Shown piece after piece: positions 33,895-41,797 of a stretch of 64,000 nucleotides of DNA. Below the pieces are notes generated by a model that made no database searches, was not told where the DNA came from, and saw only the letters and a list, made by a program, of their open reading frames with translations. The stretch comes from Actinomycetota bacterium. Lineage in GTDB: Bacteria; Actinomycetota; Acidimicrobiia; Acidimicrobiales; AC-14. The DNA lies in contig VAWU01000072.1 of the NCBI GenBank assembly GCA_005888325.1, positions 1-64,000 of the forward strand, written 5' to 3'. Within the stretch, counting starts at the first letter, position 1. Each line of letters begins with the position of its first letter. A program made the position numbers and the translations under genes.

Positions 33895-35120
33895 AGAAGG
33901 TCGCCCAGATCACGCTCGGCATCCTCACGGCCATCGGCGGCTTCGTCGACATCGGCGACATGGTGGCGAACGGCGCGACCGGTGCCCGCTTCGGGCTCGG
34001 TCTGGCCTGGGTGGTCGTGGTCGGCGTGATCGGCATCATCGTCTATGCGGAGATGAGCGGGCGGGTGGCGGCGGTGGCGGGACGGCCGGTGTTCAACCTC
34101 GTGCGCGAGCGGCTCGGTCCCGGCTTCGGTCTCGCCAACCTGCTCGCTTCGTCCTTCATCAACCTCCTGACCCTCGCGGCGGAGATCGCGGGGGTCGCCA
34201 TCGCGCTCTCGATGGCCGCCAGCGTCCACTACCTCCTCATGGTGCCGCTCGCCGCAGTGGTGATCTGGGTGGTGATCTGGCGACTGCCGTTCGAGTGGAT
34301 GGAGCGAATCTTCGGGCTGCTGGGCCTGGCCCTCCTGGCCTTCCTCGTCGCGCTCGTGAAGCTGGGGCCCGACTGGGGACACCTGTTCTCCCAGGCCGCG
34401 CACCCCTCGGTCCCCAAAGAAGAGACGCCCTTCACCTACGCCTACTTCGGCATCGCCCTGTTCGGCGCGGCCATGACCCCGTACGAGGTCTTCTTCTTCT
34501 CCTCCGGCGCGGTCGAGGAGCACTGGACCGAGTCCGACCTGGCGGTCAACCGAGCCAACGTCTACATCGGCTTCCCCCTCGGCGGGCTGCTGTCCCTGTC
34601 GATCATGGCCCTCACCGCGCTTGTCTTCGCGCCCCAGATGATCACGGTCGACACGCTGCCCCAGGTCGCGCTCCCGGTCAGCATCGTCATCGGCAAGCTC
34701 GGGCTTGCCTGCCTCATCGTCGGGATCTTCGCCGCCACCTTCGGCGCCGCGCTCGAGACCGCGTTGTCGGCGGGCTACTGCGTGGCCCAGTACCTGGGGT
34801 GGCAGTGGGGCAAGTACGTGCGCCCGCGTGACGCGTCGCGGTTCCACCTCGTCGTGCTCGTCGCGCTGCTGCTCGGCGCGCTGGTGGTCATGACCGGCGT
34901 CGACCCCGTGAAGGTGACGGAGTACTCGATCGTGCTGTCCGCCGCCGCCCTCCCGCTCACCTACTTCCCCATCCTCGTCGTCGCCAACGACCGCGAGTAC
35001 ATGGGAGACAAGACGAACGGCCCGGTGCTGAACACCCTGGCGACGATCTACCTGGTGATCCTGGTGCTGGTCTCGTTGGCCACCATCCCGCTCATGATCA
35101 TCACGAAGGGAGGGGCGTGA
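33891..35120 (+). CDS. NRAMP-superfamily divalent-cation transporter, atypical metal site
   Basis: 409 residues, about eleven membrane segments. Overall it is an NRAMP/SLC11 homologue (TM1 AIGGFVDIGDMVANGATGARFG; TM6 FGAAMTPYEVFFFSSGA). The canonical metal-binding DPGN of TM1 is here DIGD, and the TM6 A/M-P-H motif reads MTPYEV, so the usual Asp-Asn-Met ligand set is altered. Substrate specificity for Mn/Fe is therefore unsafe; Mg2+ or another ion is possible. The gene is coupled to the small helical protein upstream and to two PRC-barrel-like genes downstream. Starts further upstream overlap that small gene and are shadow sequence. Confidence 0.83.
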   Translation: MKKVAQITLGILTAIGGFVDIGDMVANGATGARFGLGLAWVVVVGVIGIIVYAEMSGRVAAVAGRPVFNLVRERLGPGFGLANLLASSFINLLTLAAEIAGVAIALSMAASVHYLLMVPLAAVVIWVVIWRLPFEWMERIFGLLGLALLAFLVALVKLGPDWGHLFSQAAHPSVPKEETPFTYAYFGIALFGAAMTPYEVFFFSSGAVEEHWTESDLAVNRANVYIGFPLGGLLSLSIMALTALVFAPQMITVDTLPQVALPVSIVIGKLGLACLIVGIFAATFGAALETALSAGYCVAQYLGWQWGKYVRPRDASRFHLVVLVALLLGALVVMTGVDPVKVTEYSIVLSAAALPLTYFPILVVANDREYMGDKTNGPVLNTLATIYLVILVLVSLATIPLMIITKGGA

Positions 35121-35512
35121 TGGAGGCTCGGCACCTGTGGGCCGGCCTGCACCTGCTCGACCGTCAGCTCGTCGATCGCGACGGCCGCATGGCCGGGATG
35201 GTCGACGACCTCGAGCTTGACTACACCGAGGACGAAGGCCGGCTCTACGTAGCCGCGATCCTCTCGGGCCCCGGCGCGCTGGCGAACCGTTTCAGGCGCG
35301 ACACCTTCGGCGGATGGATGCGCTTCGTGCACGCAATCGTGTCCCCGGGCGAGCGCGACCCGGCGCGCATCGCGTTCAACCTGGTGCAGGACATCGGCAA
35401 CCACATCACGCTCGCGGGCAACCGCGACGAGGTCGGCACCGCATCGGCTGAGCGATGGTTCCGCGACCACGTCATCGCCCACATCCCGGGAAGCGGCCAT
35501 GCGGCTGAGTGA
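35120..35512 (+). CDS. PRC-barrel-like protein
   Basis: 130 residues starting at ATG 35120, overlapping the transporter stop (TGATG); SD GGGAGGG lies 5 bases ahead. The opening LHLLDRQLVDRDGRMAGMVDDLELD is the typical PRC-barrel beta pattern (V-D-R-D-G-x-x-x-G-x-V-D-D). A middle helical part (RRDTFGGWMRFVHAIV) and the C-terminal ERWFRDHVIAHIPG follow. PRC barrels occur in RNA, photosynthetic and membrane-associated proteins. Its place behind a transporter suggests a cytoplasmic regulatory or membrane-adaptor role, which is inference. Confidence 0.68.
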   Translation: MEARHLWAGLHLLDRQLVDRDGRMAGMVDDLELDYTEDEGRLYVAAILSGPGALANRFRRDTFGGWMRFVHAIVSPGERDPARIAFNLVQDIGNHITLAGNRDEVGTASAERWFRDHVIAHIPGSGHAAE

Positions 35513-35840
35513 GCTGCTCCACTCGGTCGTCGTCGACGCCGACGGCGTGGAGCTCGGCTCGGTCGACGACGTGCGCCTCGTGCAGGACGGCCCGATGTTG
35601 TTGCCCTTCGGCGCCGCCCTGCGCGTCGAGGGCCTGGTCGTGGGCCACTCGGCCGTCGGCACCCGGCTCGGCTTCGGGCGCAAGAACGTCGCCGGCCCGT
35701 GGCTCCTCGTGCGGATCTTCGGCGCGCTCGAGCGTCGGGCGCGCTACGCGCCCTGGGAGCTCGTGGAGGCGTTCGAGGACGACGTCGTCCGGCTCCGAGC
35801 GCCCCGATCGCAGCTCGGGCCGCCTCCGCGCGCTGCTTGA
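35499..35840 (+). CDS. Second PRC-barrel-like protein
   Basis: 113 residues; begins 14 bases inside the end of the previous gene, so it is tightly coupled. It opens with SELLHSVVVDADGVELGSVDDVRLVQDG, again a PRC-barrel entry strand, and has RVEGLVVGHSAVGTRLGFGRKNVAG further on. Two consecutive PRC-barrel proteins behind an NRAMP-like transporter suggest paired regulatory or anchoring modules for the transporter. No enzymatic motif. Confidence 0.68.
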   Translation: MRLSELLHSVVVDADGVELGSVDDVRLVQDGPMLLPFGAALRVEGLVVGHSAVGTRLGFGRKNVAGPWLLVRIFGALERRARYAPWELVEAFEDDVVRLRAPRSQLGPPPRAA

Positions 35841-35864
35841 ACGGGCCGCCTCAGCGCCGCGTGG

Positions 35865-38162
35865 CTATGGCCCCGACTCGCACGTCGCGAAGTGGAACGG
35901 GTTGGGATCGGAGCAGGTGTCGGTGCCGTCTCCGCCCTGGAGGGAGTCGAGGCCCGCGCCACCCTTCAGGGTGTCGTTGCCGCTCGTGCCGAGGATGGCG
36001 TCGTTGCCCTGACCGCCGACGAGGGTGTCGTCGCCGCCATCGCCGATCAACAGGTCGTTGCCGTCCAGGCCGTTGATGGTGTCGTTGCCGCCCTTGCCGC
36101 AGATGATGTCGCTCCCGTTGGTGCCGTTGAGCGTCTCGGGTGCGTTGGTGCCGGTGATCGTGCAGGCCTGGAACGTCGTCGATGCCGCGTTGGTGCTCCA
36201 GGGGAAGAACTGCACGTTGGCCGACACCTGGTCGCCCGACCCGATCGACCAGCCCGAGGGCCCGCTGGCGTTCCCCCACCAGTTCTTGCGGGCGTCGACG
36301 CTCGTCGAGCCCGTGTTGTTGACTCCGACAAAGTTGCCGGTGATCTGGTTCGAGGCCAGCGCCACGGTAGCCACCTTGCCGTTGGTCTCGTCGACCTCGA
36401 GGCCGGTGTCCGCGTTCTGCAGCTTGTTGCTCGTGAAGGTGGCCTTGACGTCGGCTTCGGCGAAGCCGAGCTGGTCGGTGGTGACGAAGGCGCCCGTGCT
36501 CCCGGATGCGTGCAGCGCGTCGACGGTGTTGTTGGTGAACGCAGTGGTGACCGCATTCCCGCCGTCGCCGAAGTCGGCGAGGCCCACCGCGCATCCCGTG
36601 ATCGTGTTGTTGTCGACCGTGGGCGCGATGTAGGGAACGAACACCCAGGTGCCGTAGCCGTCGGGGAGGCAGTTGGACACGCTGTTGCCCTGGATGACGT
36701 CGCCGGTGCCTCCGCCGTCACCCGCGTTGTCGGTGTGCACGCCACTGGCCGACTGGGTGATGACGTTGTTGAGGAAGGTCACGCCGGACGAGTGGTTCGA
36801 CGAAATGGCGTCGTTGGTGAGCCACACGGTGTTGCTCGACATGTTGCCCGACCCGCCGAAGTTGAAGATGCCGATCGAGCCCGAGTCGCCCCGCACGTTT
36901 GTGACCTTGTTGTGGTTGAAGTCGAACGTGCCGCCGTTGCTCGCGTAGATGCCACGGAGGAAGACGCTGTTCACGTTCACGTCGTGGACAACCAGGTTGT
37001 CGAAGGTGCCGCCGAGCTGGTTGTTGGTGATGATCCCGTTGCGGGCGTCGATGTCGACCCCGCCCACCACCACGCCCGAGGTCAAGCTCGGGTTGTCGCC
37101 GTTGACTGCGAGCCCCGTGATCGTGACGTTGGCCGACTCCGCCAGGAAGACGCTGCTGGCGGCCCCGCCGCACAGCGACGAGCCTGCACACGGGTTGGGA
37201 GCGGAGACCGCGGGGCGAACCTTGGTCGTGGCCGCGCCGGCGCCGCTGATCGTGACCGCCTTGTTCACCACGACGTTCTCGGTGTAGGTCCCCGCCGCGA
37301 GGTGCACCGTGCCGCTCGGCGAGACCGCGCTGATCCCCGCCTGGATGGTCTTCTTGGCGTCGCTCGGGGCGCTGCCGCCGTTGTTGTCGTCGCCGTGGGC
37401 GGCGTCGACGTAGCAGTTCGTGGTGCAGGCCGCGGGCTCGAAGTCATAGGTCGTCGTGTTGCCGCTCACGCCGAGCTGCACGTTGTCGACGTTGGTCAGG
37501 ACGCCGCTGTAGCCCGACCCCAGGTTCGGCCCGAACCCGTACTTGATGGTGGCGTTGGGGTTGGCCGCGACGATCGTGCTCCAGGCAACGGGGCAGCTGA
37601 AGGCGCAGACGCCGGGGATGGTCCGGGTGGAGATCCACACCCCCGCGCCGCCGTTGTACGCGTCCCAGGTCTGCCAGGTGTTGTCGAGCACCCCCCCACC
37701 GTTGTAGGAGGGGTCCCAGACCAGAGACGCATAGTCGGGCGACGCGTTGCCCGACGGCCCGTCAGGATCGATCTCGATGTTGTACGAGGGCACGATGTTC
37801 GGGGTCACCGATGCGCCATCGCGGTAGGTCGAGTAACCGATCGCATCGATGTCGGCCAGCTTCACGTCGGGCGCGGGGAAGAAGAGGCCGTCGTCGTAGT
37901 TGTAGAGCGCGATGTGGCTCGCCGTGCCCGAGACGGTTAGCCGCAAGCTTCCCGTGCCCAGCGGAGGGGTGCCGGGGCCGGTGACGAAGCCCGTGGTGTA
38001 CGAGCCGGTCTGACTGGTCAACGCCCAGTGCTGTCCGGGCGGTGTGCCGACGTCGCTTCCCTTCACGACGACGGTGCTCGATGCCACCGCGGCGCCCGGC
38101 ATGAACGCCAGGCCTCCGGCAACGACGAGCGAAACGAACGTGGATGCCCAGACTCTCCGCAC
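35865..38162 (-). CDS. Secreted beta-helix protein with RTX calcium-binding repeats
   Basis: 765 residues from GTG 38162 (SD GGGGAG, 6 bases ahead). Signal peptide RRVWASTFVSLVVAGGLAFM, cleavage near AAVAS. Residues about 30-220 form a beta-rich domain with IDPDGPSGNASPDYASLVW. Residues about 225-660 form a beta-helix (CYVDAAHGDDNNGG, TIQAGISAVSPSGTVHLAAG, TITGLAVNGDNPSL, many N-N-x-V turns). The last 80 residues are RTX nonapeptide repeats (GKGGNDTINGLDGNDLLIGD, GGQGNDAILG, GTSGNDTLKGG) that bind Ca2+, ending with Cys pairs. Such polypeptides suggest a surface adhesin or polysaccharide enzyme. No type I secretion genes are adjacent. Divergent from the two-component system. Confidence 0.85.
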   Translation of the reverse strand: MRRVWASTFVSLVVAGGLAFMPGAAVASSTVVVKGSDVGTPPGQHWALTSQTGSYTTGFVTGPGTPPLGTGSLRLTVSGTASHIALYNYDDGLFFPAPDVKLADIDAIGYSTYRDGASVTPNIVPSYNIEIDPDGPSGNASPDYASLVWDPSYNGGGVLDNTWQTWDAYNGGAGVWISTRTIPGVCAFSCPVAWSTIVAANPNATIKYGFGPNLGSGYSGVLTNVDNVQLGVSGNTTTYDFEPAACTTNCYVDAAHGDDNNGGSAPSDAKKTIQAGISAVSPSGTVHLAAGTYTENVVVNKAVTISGAGAATTKVRPAVSAPNPCAGSSLCGGAASSVFLAESANVTITGLAVNGDNPSLTSGVVVGGVDIDARNGIITNNQLGGTFDNLVVHDVNVNSVFLRGIYASNGGTFDFNHNKVTNVRGDSGSIGIFNFGGSGNMSSNTVWLTNDAISSNHSSGVTFLNNVITQSASGVHTDNAGDGGGTGDVIQGNSVSNCLPDGYGTWVFVPYIAPTVDNNTITGCAVGLADFGDGGNAVTTAFTNNTVDALHASGSTGAFVTTDQLGFAEADVKATFTSNKLQNADTGLEVDETNGKVATVALASNQITGNFVGVNNTGSTSVDARKNWWGNASGPSGWSIGSGDQVSANVQFFPWSTNAASTTFQACTITGTNAPETLNGTNGSDIICGKGGNDTINGLDGNDLLIGDGGDDTLVGGQGNDAILGTSGNDTLKGGAGLDSLQGGDGTDTCSDPNPFHFATCESGP

Positions 38163-38261
38163 TGTCTTCTCCCCTTTGCCCGTGGCCCCCTGCTCGAGCG
38201 GTGGCAGGTCTACCACTTGATGCACCTGCGCGCTCAGGGACGCGCGTGAGATCGTTTTCGG

Positions 38262-38939
38262 GTGCGAGTGCTCATGGTCGAGGACGAGGCGACCGTCGCG
38301 GCGGGCGTCAAGCGCTGTCTGTCCGCGGACGGGTTCGACGTCGAGATCGTGCCCGATGGCGCTGCCGGCCTGGCGCGGGCAAGGGCCGAGCATTTCGACG
38401 TCATCGTGCTCGACATCATGCTGCCATCGATGAACGGCTACCGCGTCTGTCGGTCGCTCCGCGCGGATGACGACTGGACACCCATCCTCATGCTCACGGC
38501 GAAGTCCGGTGAGTACGGCGAGGCGGAGGGGTTCGACACCGGGGCCGACGACTTCCTCTCCAAACCGTTCTCGATGGTCGTCCTGCAGGCTCGGTTGCGG
38601 GCACTGCTGCGACGGCCGCAACGGCGGGTGGAGTGGCCGGCGGTCGGCGATCTTCGCCTTGACCCGCTGCGCCGGCGCTGCATCCGCGGCGGGTGCGCGG
38701 TCGATCTGACCGCCCGCGAGATGGAGGTCCTCGCCTATTTCCTCGACCACGCGGGTCAAGCCGTCGGCAAAGGTGAGCTCCTCGATGCCGTGTGGGGATC
38801 GGCGTTCGACGGAGACCCGAACATCGTGGAGGTATACGTGGGCCACCTCCGCCGGAAGCTGGACGAGCCGTTCGGCCGGCGCAGCATCGAGACGGTGCGC
38901 GGCCGTGGGTACCGACTTCGTGTCGAGGAGGCCGACTGA
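38262..38939 (+). CDS. OmpR-family response regulator
   Basis: 225 residues. Receiver domain with acidic pocket VEDEA, phosphoacceptor Asp51 in VIVLDIMLPSMNGY, and conserved Lys in DDFLSKPFS. The C-terminal winged helix-turn-helix (VDLTAREMEVLAYFLDH, VWGSAFDGDPNIVEVYVGHLRRKLD, TVRGRGYRL) is the OmpR/PhoB effector fold. Its stop overlaps the histidine kinase start (TGATG), the normal RR-HK arrangement. The divergent beta-helix/RTX gene and the downstream propeller/esterase genes are candidate targets, but this is inference. Confidence 0.95.
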   Translation: MRVLMVEDEATVAAGVKRCLSADGFDVEIVPDGAAGLARARAEHFDVIVLDIMLPSMNGYRVCRSLRADDDWTPILMLTAKSGEYGEAEGFDTGADDFLSKPFSMVVLQARLRALLRRPQRRVEWPAVGDLRLDPLRRRCIRGGCAVDLTAREMEVLAYFLDHAGQAVGKGELLDAVWGSAFDGDPNIVEVYVGHLRRKLDEPFGRRSIETVRGRGYRLRVEEAD

Positions 38940-40303
38940 TGGCGGGCGGACTCCGCCGTTGCCCGTCGCTGCGACTGCGGATCACGGCGGGCGCGCTGGT
39001 GGTTGTCGTGGCGGCTTCCTGTGGCGCGGCGCGTGTCGTCGTCGGTGTGGTCGAGCGGAAGATGGTGCGGCAGATCGACTCCACGCTCACCGCGAACACC
39101 GACTTCATCGAGCGCTCGATGAAGCGGGGCACTGGTCTGCCCATGGGCGAGGGTCCGACCGACCTCTACGTCCAGTTCGTGGCGGCCGACGGCCGAGTGC
39201 TCGGTGCGAGCACCGCTGCACAAGGCTTGCCGGCGTTGGCGCGACCCGGCCGGTCCGCCGGGGGGCTCGTCAACCGGCACGACCGTACCCTGGGCGAACT
39301 GCGGGTTCTCGCCCGGCCGGCGCCCACGAGCTCGAGGGTGACCTTGGTCGTGGCCCGGTCGGCGGACAGCGTCTCGGACATGCGCGCCTCGCTCTTCCGC
39401 TTGCTGGTGATGATGGTCGCCGCCGGGAGCGTGCTGCTGGGATGGGTCATCTGGATCGTCGTCGGCCGCGCGCTGAGGCCAGTCGACGTCATGCGCCGGA
39501 CCGTGGGCTCGATCAGCGAACGGGATCTCCGGCGGCGGCTCGACCGGCCCGGCACCGGCGACGAGCTCGACCGGTTGGCGGACACGTTGAACGAGCTGCT
39601 CGCGCGACTCGAGCGAGCTCTCACTCGCGAGCGCCAGTTCGTCGCCGACGCCAGTCATGAGCTGCGCACACCGATTGCCGGGGTGCGCGCGCTGCTCGAG
39701 AGCGAGCCCGCCGACCCGGTCACGGTGGTCCCGGTTCGAGCCGAGGCCCTGGCACGGTTGGGCGCGCTGCAGGATCTGGTCGACGACCTCCTGGTGCTCG
39801 CCAAGGCGGACGGATCGGTGCCCGACGCATCGGTCGGCTCCGTGGATCTCGACGACCTGGTACTGGGTCAGGCCCGCCAACTCGAGCACACGACGAACCT
39901 TCGCATCGACACCTCGAAAGTCTCGGGGGGGCAAGTCGCGGGTCGTGACACCGACCTCGGCCGCCTGGTGGAGAACCTGGCGACGAACGCGGCGCGGTAC
40001 GCGAGGAGCACAGTGACGTTCTCGATCCGCCAGCTCAACGGCATCGTCGAGTTCACCGTAAGCGATGACGGACCGGGAATCGCGGTCGCGGACCGGGAGC
40101 GCATCTTCGAACGGTTCACCACCCTCGAGGGCGCTCGATCCCGGGCACGCGGCGGGGCTGGGCTGGGCCTATCGATCGCGTCGACGATCGTGGCCGCCCA
40201 CCACGGCTCGATCTGCGTCGACGACGCGCCGGGAGCGGGTGCGACCTTCGTCGTCCGCCTACCCGCGCAGGCGACACCCATCTCCGTCACCGCGCCCGAC
40301 TGA
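38939..40303 (+). CDS. Membrane sensor histidine kinase (HAMP, HisKA, HATPase_c)
   Basis: 454 residues. TM1 about 13-35, an outside sensor of about 115 residues, TM2 about 152-175, then a HAMP region to about 225. The phosphorylation H-box FVADASHELRTP places His240; then DLGRLVENLATNAARYA (N-box), VSDDGPGIAVADRERIFERF (G1), and GGAGLGLSIASTIVAAHHG (G2). All motifs are intact. The stimulus is unknown; the sensor is short and has no named fold. It ends at an inverted repeat over its own stop codon and is followed 48 bases on by the PVA-dehydrogenase-like gene. Confidence 0.93.
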   Translation: MAGGLRRCPSLRLRITAGALVVVVAASCGAARVVVGVVERKMVRQIDSTLTANTDFIERSMKRGTGLPMGEGPTDLYVQFVAADGRVLGASTAAQGLPALARPGRSAGGLVNRHDRTLGELRVLARPAPTSSRVTLVVARSADSVSDMRASLFRLLVMMVAAGSVLLGWVIWIVVGRALRPVDVMRRTVGSISERDLRRRLDRPGTGDELDRLADTLNELLARLERALTRERQFVADASHELRTPIAGVRALLESEPADPVTVVPVRAEALARLGALQDLVDDLLVLAKADGSVPDASVGSVDLDDLVLGQARQLEHTTNLRIDTSKVSGGQVAGRDTDLGRLVENLATNAARYARSTVTFSIRQLNGIVEFTVSDDGPGIAVADRERIFERFTTLEGARSRARGGAGLGLSIASTIVAAHHGSICVDDAPGAGATFVVRLPAQATPISVTAPD

Positions 40304-40315
40304 ACATTCGTTCAG
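40300..40315. promoter_or_regulatory. Inverted repeat overlapping the histidine kinase stop
   Basis: CTGAAC-attc-GTTCAG, perfect 6-bp arms, includes the TGA stop and lies 36 bases ahead of the propeller gene start. The core GAAC-N4-GTTC matches the core of actinobacterial LexA boxes and also TetR-type sites; which, if either, is unproven. Confidence 0.45.
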
Positions 40316-40351
40316 CAAGCAGGCGGCACCGCGCGGCGACAGCGTGGTCTC

Positions 40352-41797
40352 ATGCAGGCTATGGCCTCGAAGATCGCCGTACGCCGCGCCGCGATGGCTC
40401 TCCTTTGCACCGTCGTCGCAGGTGCGTGCAGCTCCAACGGCGAAACGCGCGAATCGGCGGCCACCACCGTTCTACGAGGATCGAAGGCTGACTCGGGTCG
40501 CGGCACGACCTGGCCCGTCTACGGCCATGACCTTTCGAACACGAGGCTGAACCCGAATGAGACCCAGATCACCGCGACCACGGTGACAAAGCTGACCAAG
40601 AGTTGGTCGAAGGACGGGCTGGTCGGCGTGACCGGCACTCCGACCGTGGCCGGGGGTATCGCGTACTTCGGTGACTGGAAGGGCACGCTCTGGGCGCTCG
40701 AAGCCGACACCGGCCATGAGGTTTGGAACGCCAAGGTGCCCGGTGGCTTCATCGTCGACGCGCCTGCCGTCGACGGCGACGCGGTGTACATCGCGAACGG
40801 CCACACGCTTTACCGGTTCGACCGCGGCACCGGTGCGCTGCAATGGCAGGCCACCACCGATGACCACCCGCAGGCGCAGATCAACGCGTCGCCGGTCGTC
40901 GTCGGCGGTCTCGTGCTCCAAGGCACCGCCAGCTTCGAGAACATGGTGAACAAGGCCCAATACACGTTCCGCGGATCGATCGGCGCCTACGACGCCGCCA
41001 CAGGCAAACAGAGGTGGAAGTTCTTCACGACGCCGAACGACGCCACCGCCGGCGCGGGCGCCGGCATCTGGTCCACACCGGCGGTCGACGTGAAGCGCGG
41101 GCTGCTCTACGTGGGCACCGGGCAGACCCTGTCCGAGCCGACCGCGCCGCTCACCGATTCCCTGCTTGCGATCGACTACAAGACCGGCACGCTCAAGTGG
41201 TCGAAGCAGTTCACCTACCCCGACGTGTTCAGCGCGGCGCACCCCAAGGGCAAGGACGCCGACGTCGGCGCGTCACCCAACCTGTGGACGTCAAACGGCC
41301 GTGACCTCGTCGGCGCGGGTGACAAAGGCGGTACCTTCCATGCCCTCGACCGGACGACCGGCAAGGTCGTGTGGGAGACCCAGCTGACGCCGGGGAGCTT
41401 CTTCGGTGGCCAGATCGGTTCGTCCGCGTTAGTGGACGGCAAGCTCATCGCGACGTCCAACGTCGGCGACCCGGACACGAACGCACCGACCGATGTCACC
41501 AAGGTCTTCGCGCTCGACCCCGCGACGGGGGCCATCGAATGGACCGCCGACGAGTTCCCCGGCAAGGTCTTCGCCCCGGTCAGCGCGGTACCCGGCGTCG
41601 CTTTCGTCGGAACCGACAAAGGCACGATGGCGGCTCTCGACACGCGCACGGGCCGGAGGCTGTGGACTCTGCAGGCGCCGGACAAGACCGCGTGCGGTCC
41701 GTCGATCGTCGACGGCCGGGTGCTCTGGGGCTACGGCTTCACGCTGTTCGCGGGCGCGGGGCCGGGCGGCGTCATCAGCTTCACGGCGGCGCCGTGA
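40352..41797 (+). CDS. PQQ-type beta-propeller lipoprotein, polyvinyl-alcohol-dehydrogenase-like
   Basis: 481 residues with lipoprotein signal (AMALLCTVVAGAC, lipobox VAGAC). The mature protein begins TTWPVYGHDLSNTRLNPNE, the entry strand of PQQ alcohol dehydrogenases such as polyvinyl-alcohol dehydrogenase, and repeats the W-motif strands: VAGGIAYFGDWKGTLWALEADTG, VDGDAVYIANGHTLYRFDRGTG, IDYKTGTLKWSKQF and FVGTDKGTMAALDTRTGRRLW. No heme-c motif is present, unlike some PVA dehydrogenases, so electrons must go to an unseen acceptor. A coupled LpqC-type hydrolase follows (GTGA overlap). Substrate polymer is inference. Confidence 0.82.
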   Translation: MQAMASKIAVRRAAMALLCTVVAGACSSNGETRESAATTVLRGSKADSGRGTTWPVYGHDLSNTRLNPNETQITATTVTKLTKSWSKDGLVGVTGTPTVAGGIAYFGDWKGTLWALEADTGHEVWNAKVPGGFIVDAPAVDGDAVYIANGHTLYRFDRGTGALQWQATTDDHPQAQINASPVVVGGLVLQGTASFENMVNKAQYTFRGSIGAYDAATGKQRWKFFTTPNDATAGAGAGIWSTPAVDVKRGLLYVGTGQTLSEPTAPLTDSLLAIDYKTGTLKWSKQFTYPDVFSAAHPKGKDADVGASPNLWTSNGRDLVGAGDKGGTFHALDRTTGKVVWETQLTPGSFFGGQIGSSALVDGKLIATSNVGDPDTNAPTDVTKVFALDPATGAIEWTADEFPGKVFAPVSAVPGVAFVGTDKGTMAALDTRTGRRLWTLQAPDKTACGPSIVDGRVLWGYGFTLFAGAGPGGVISFTAAP

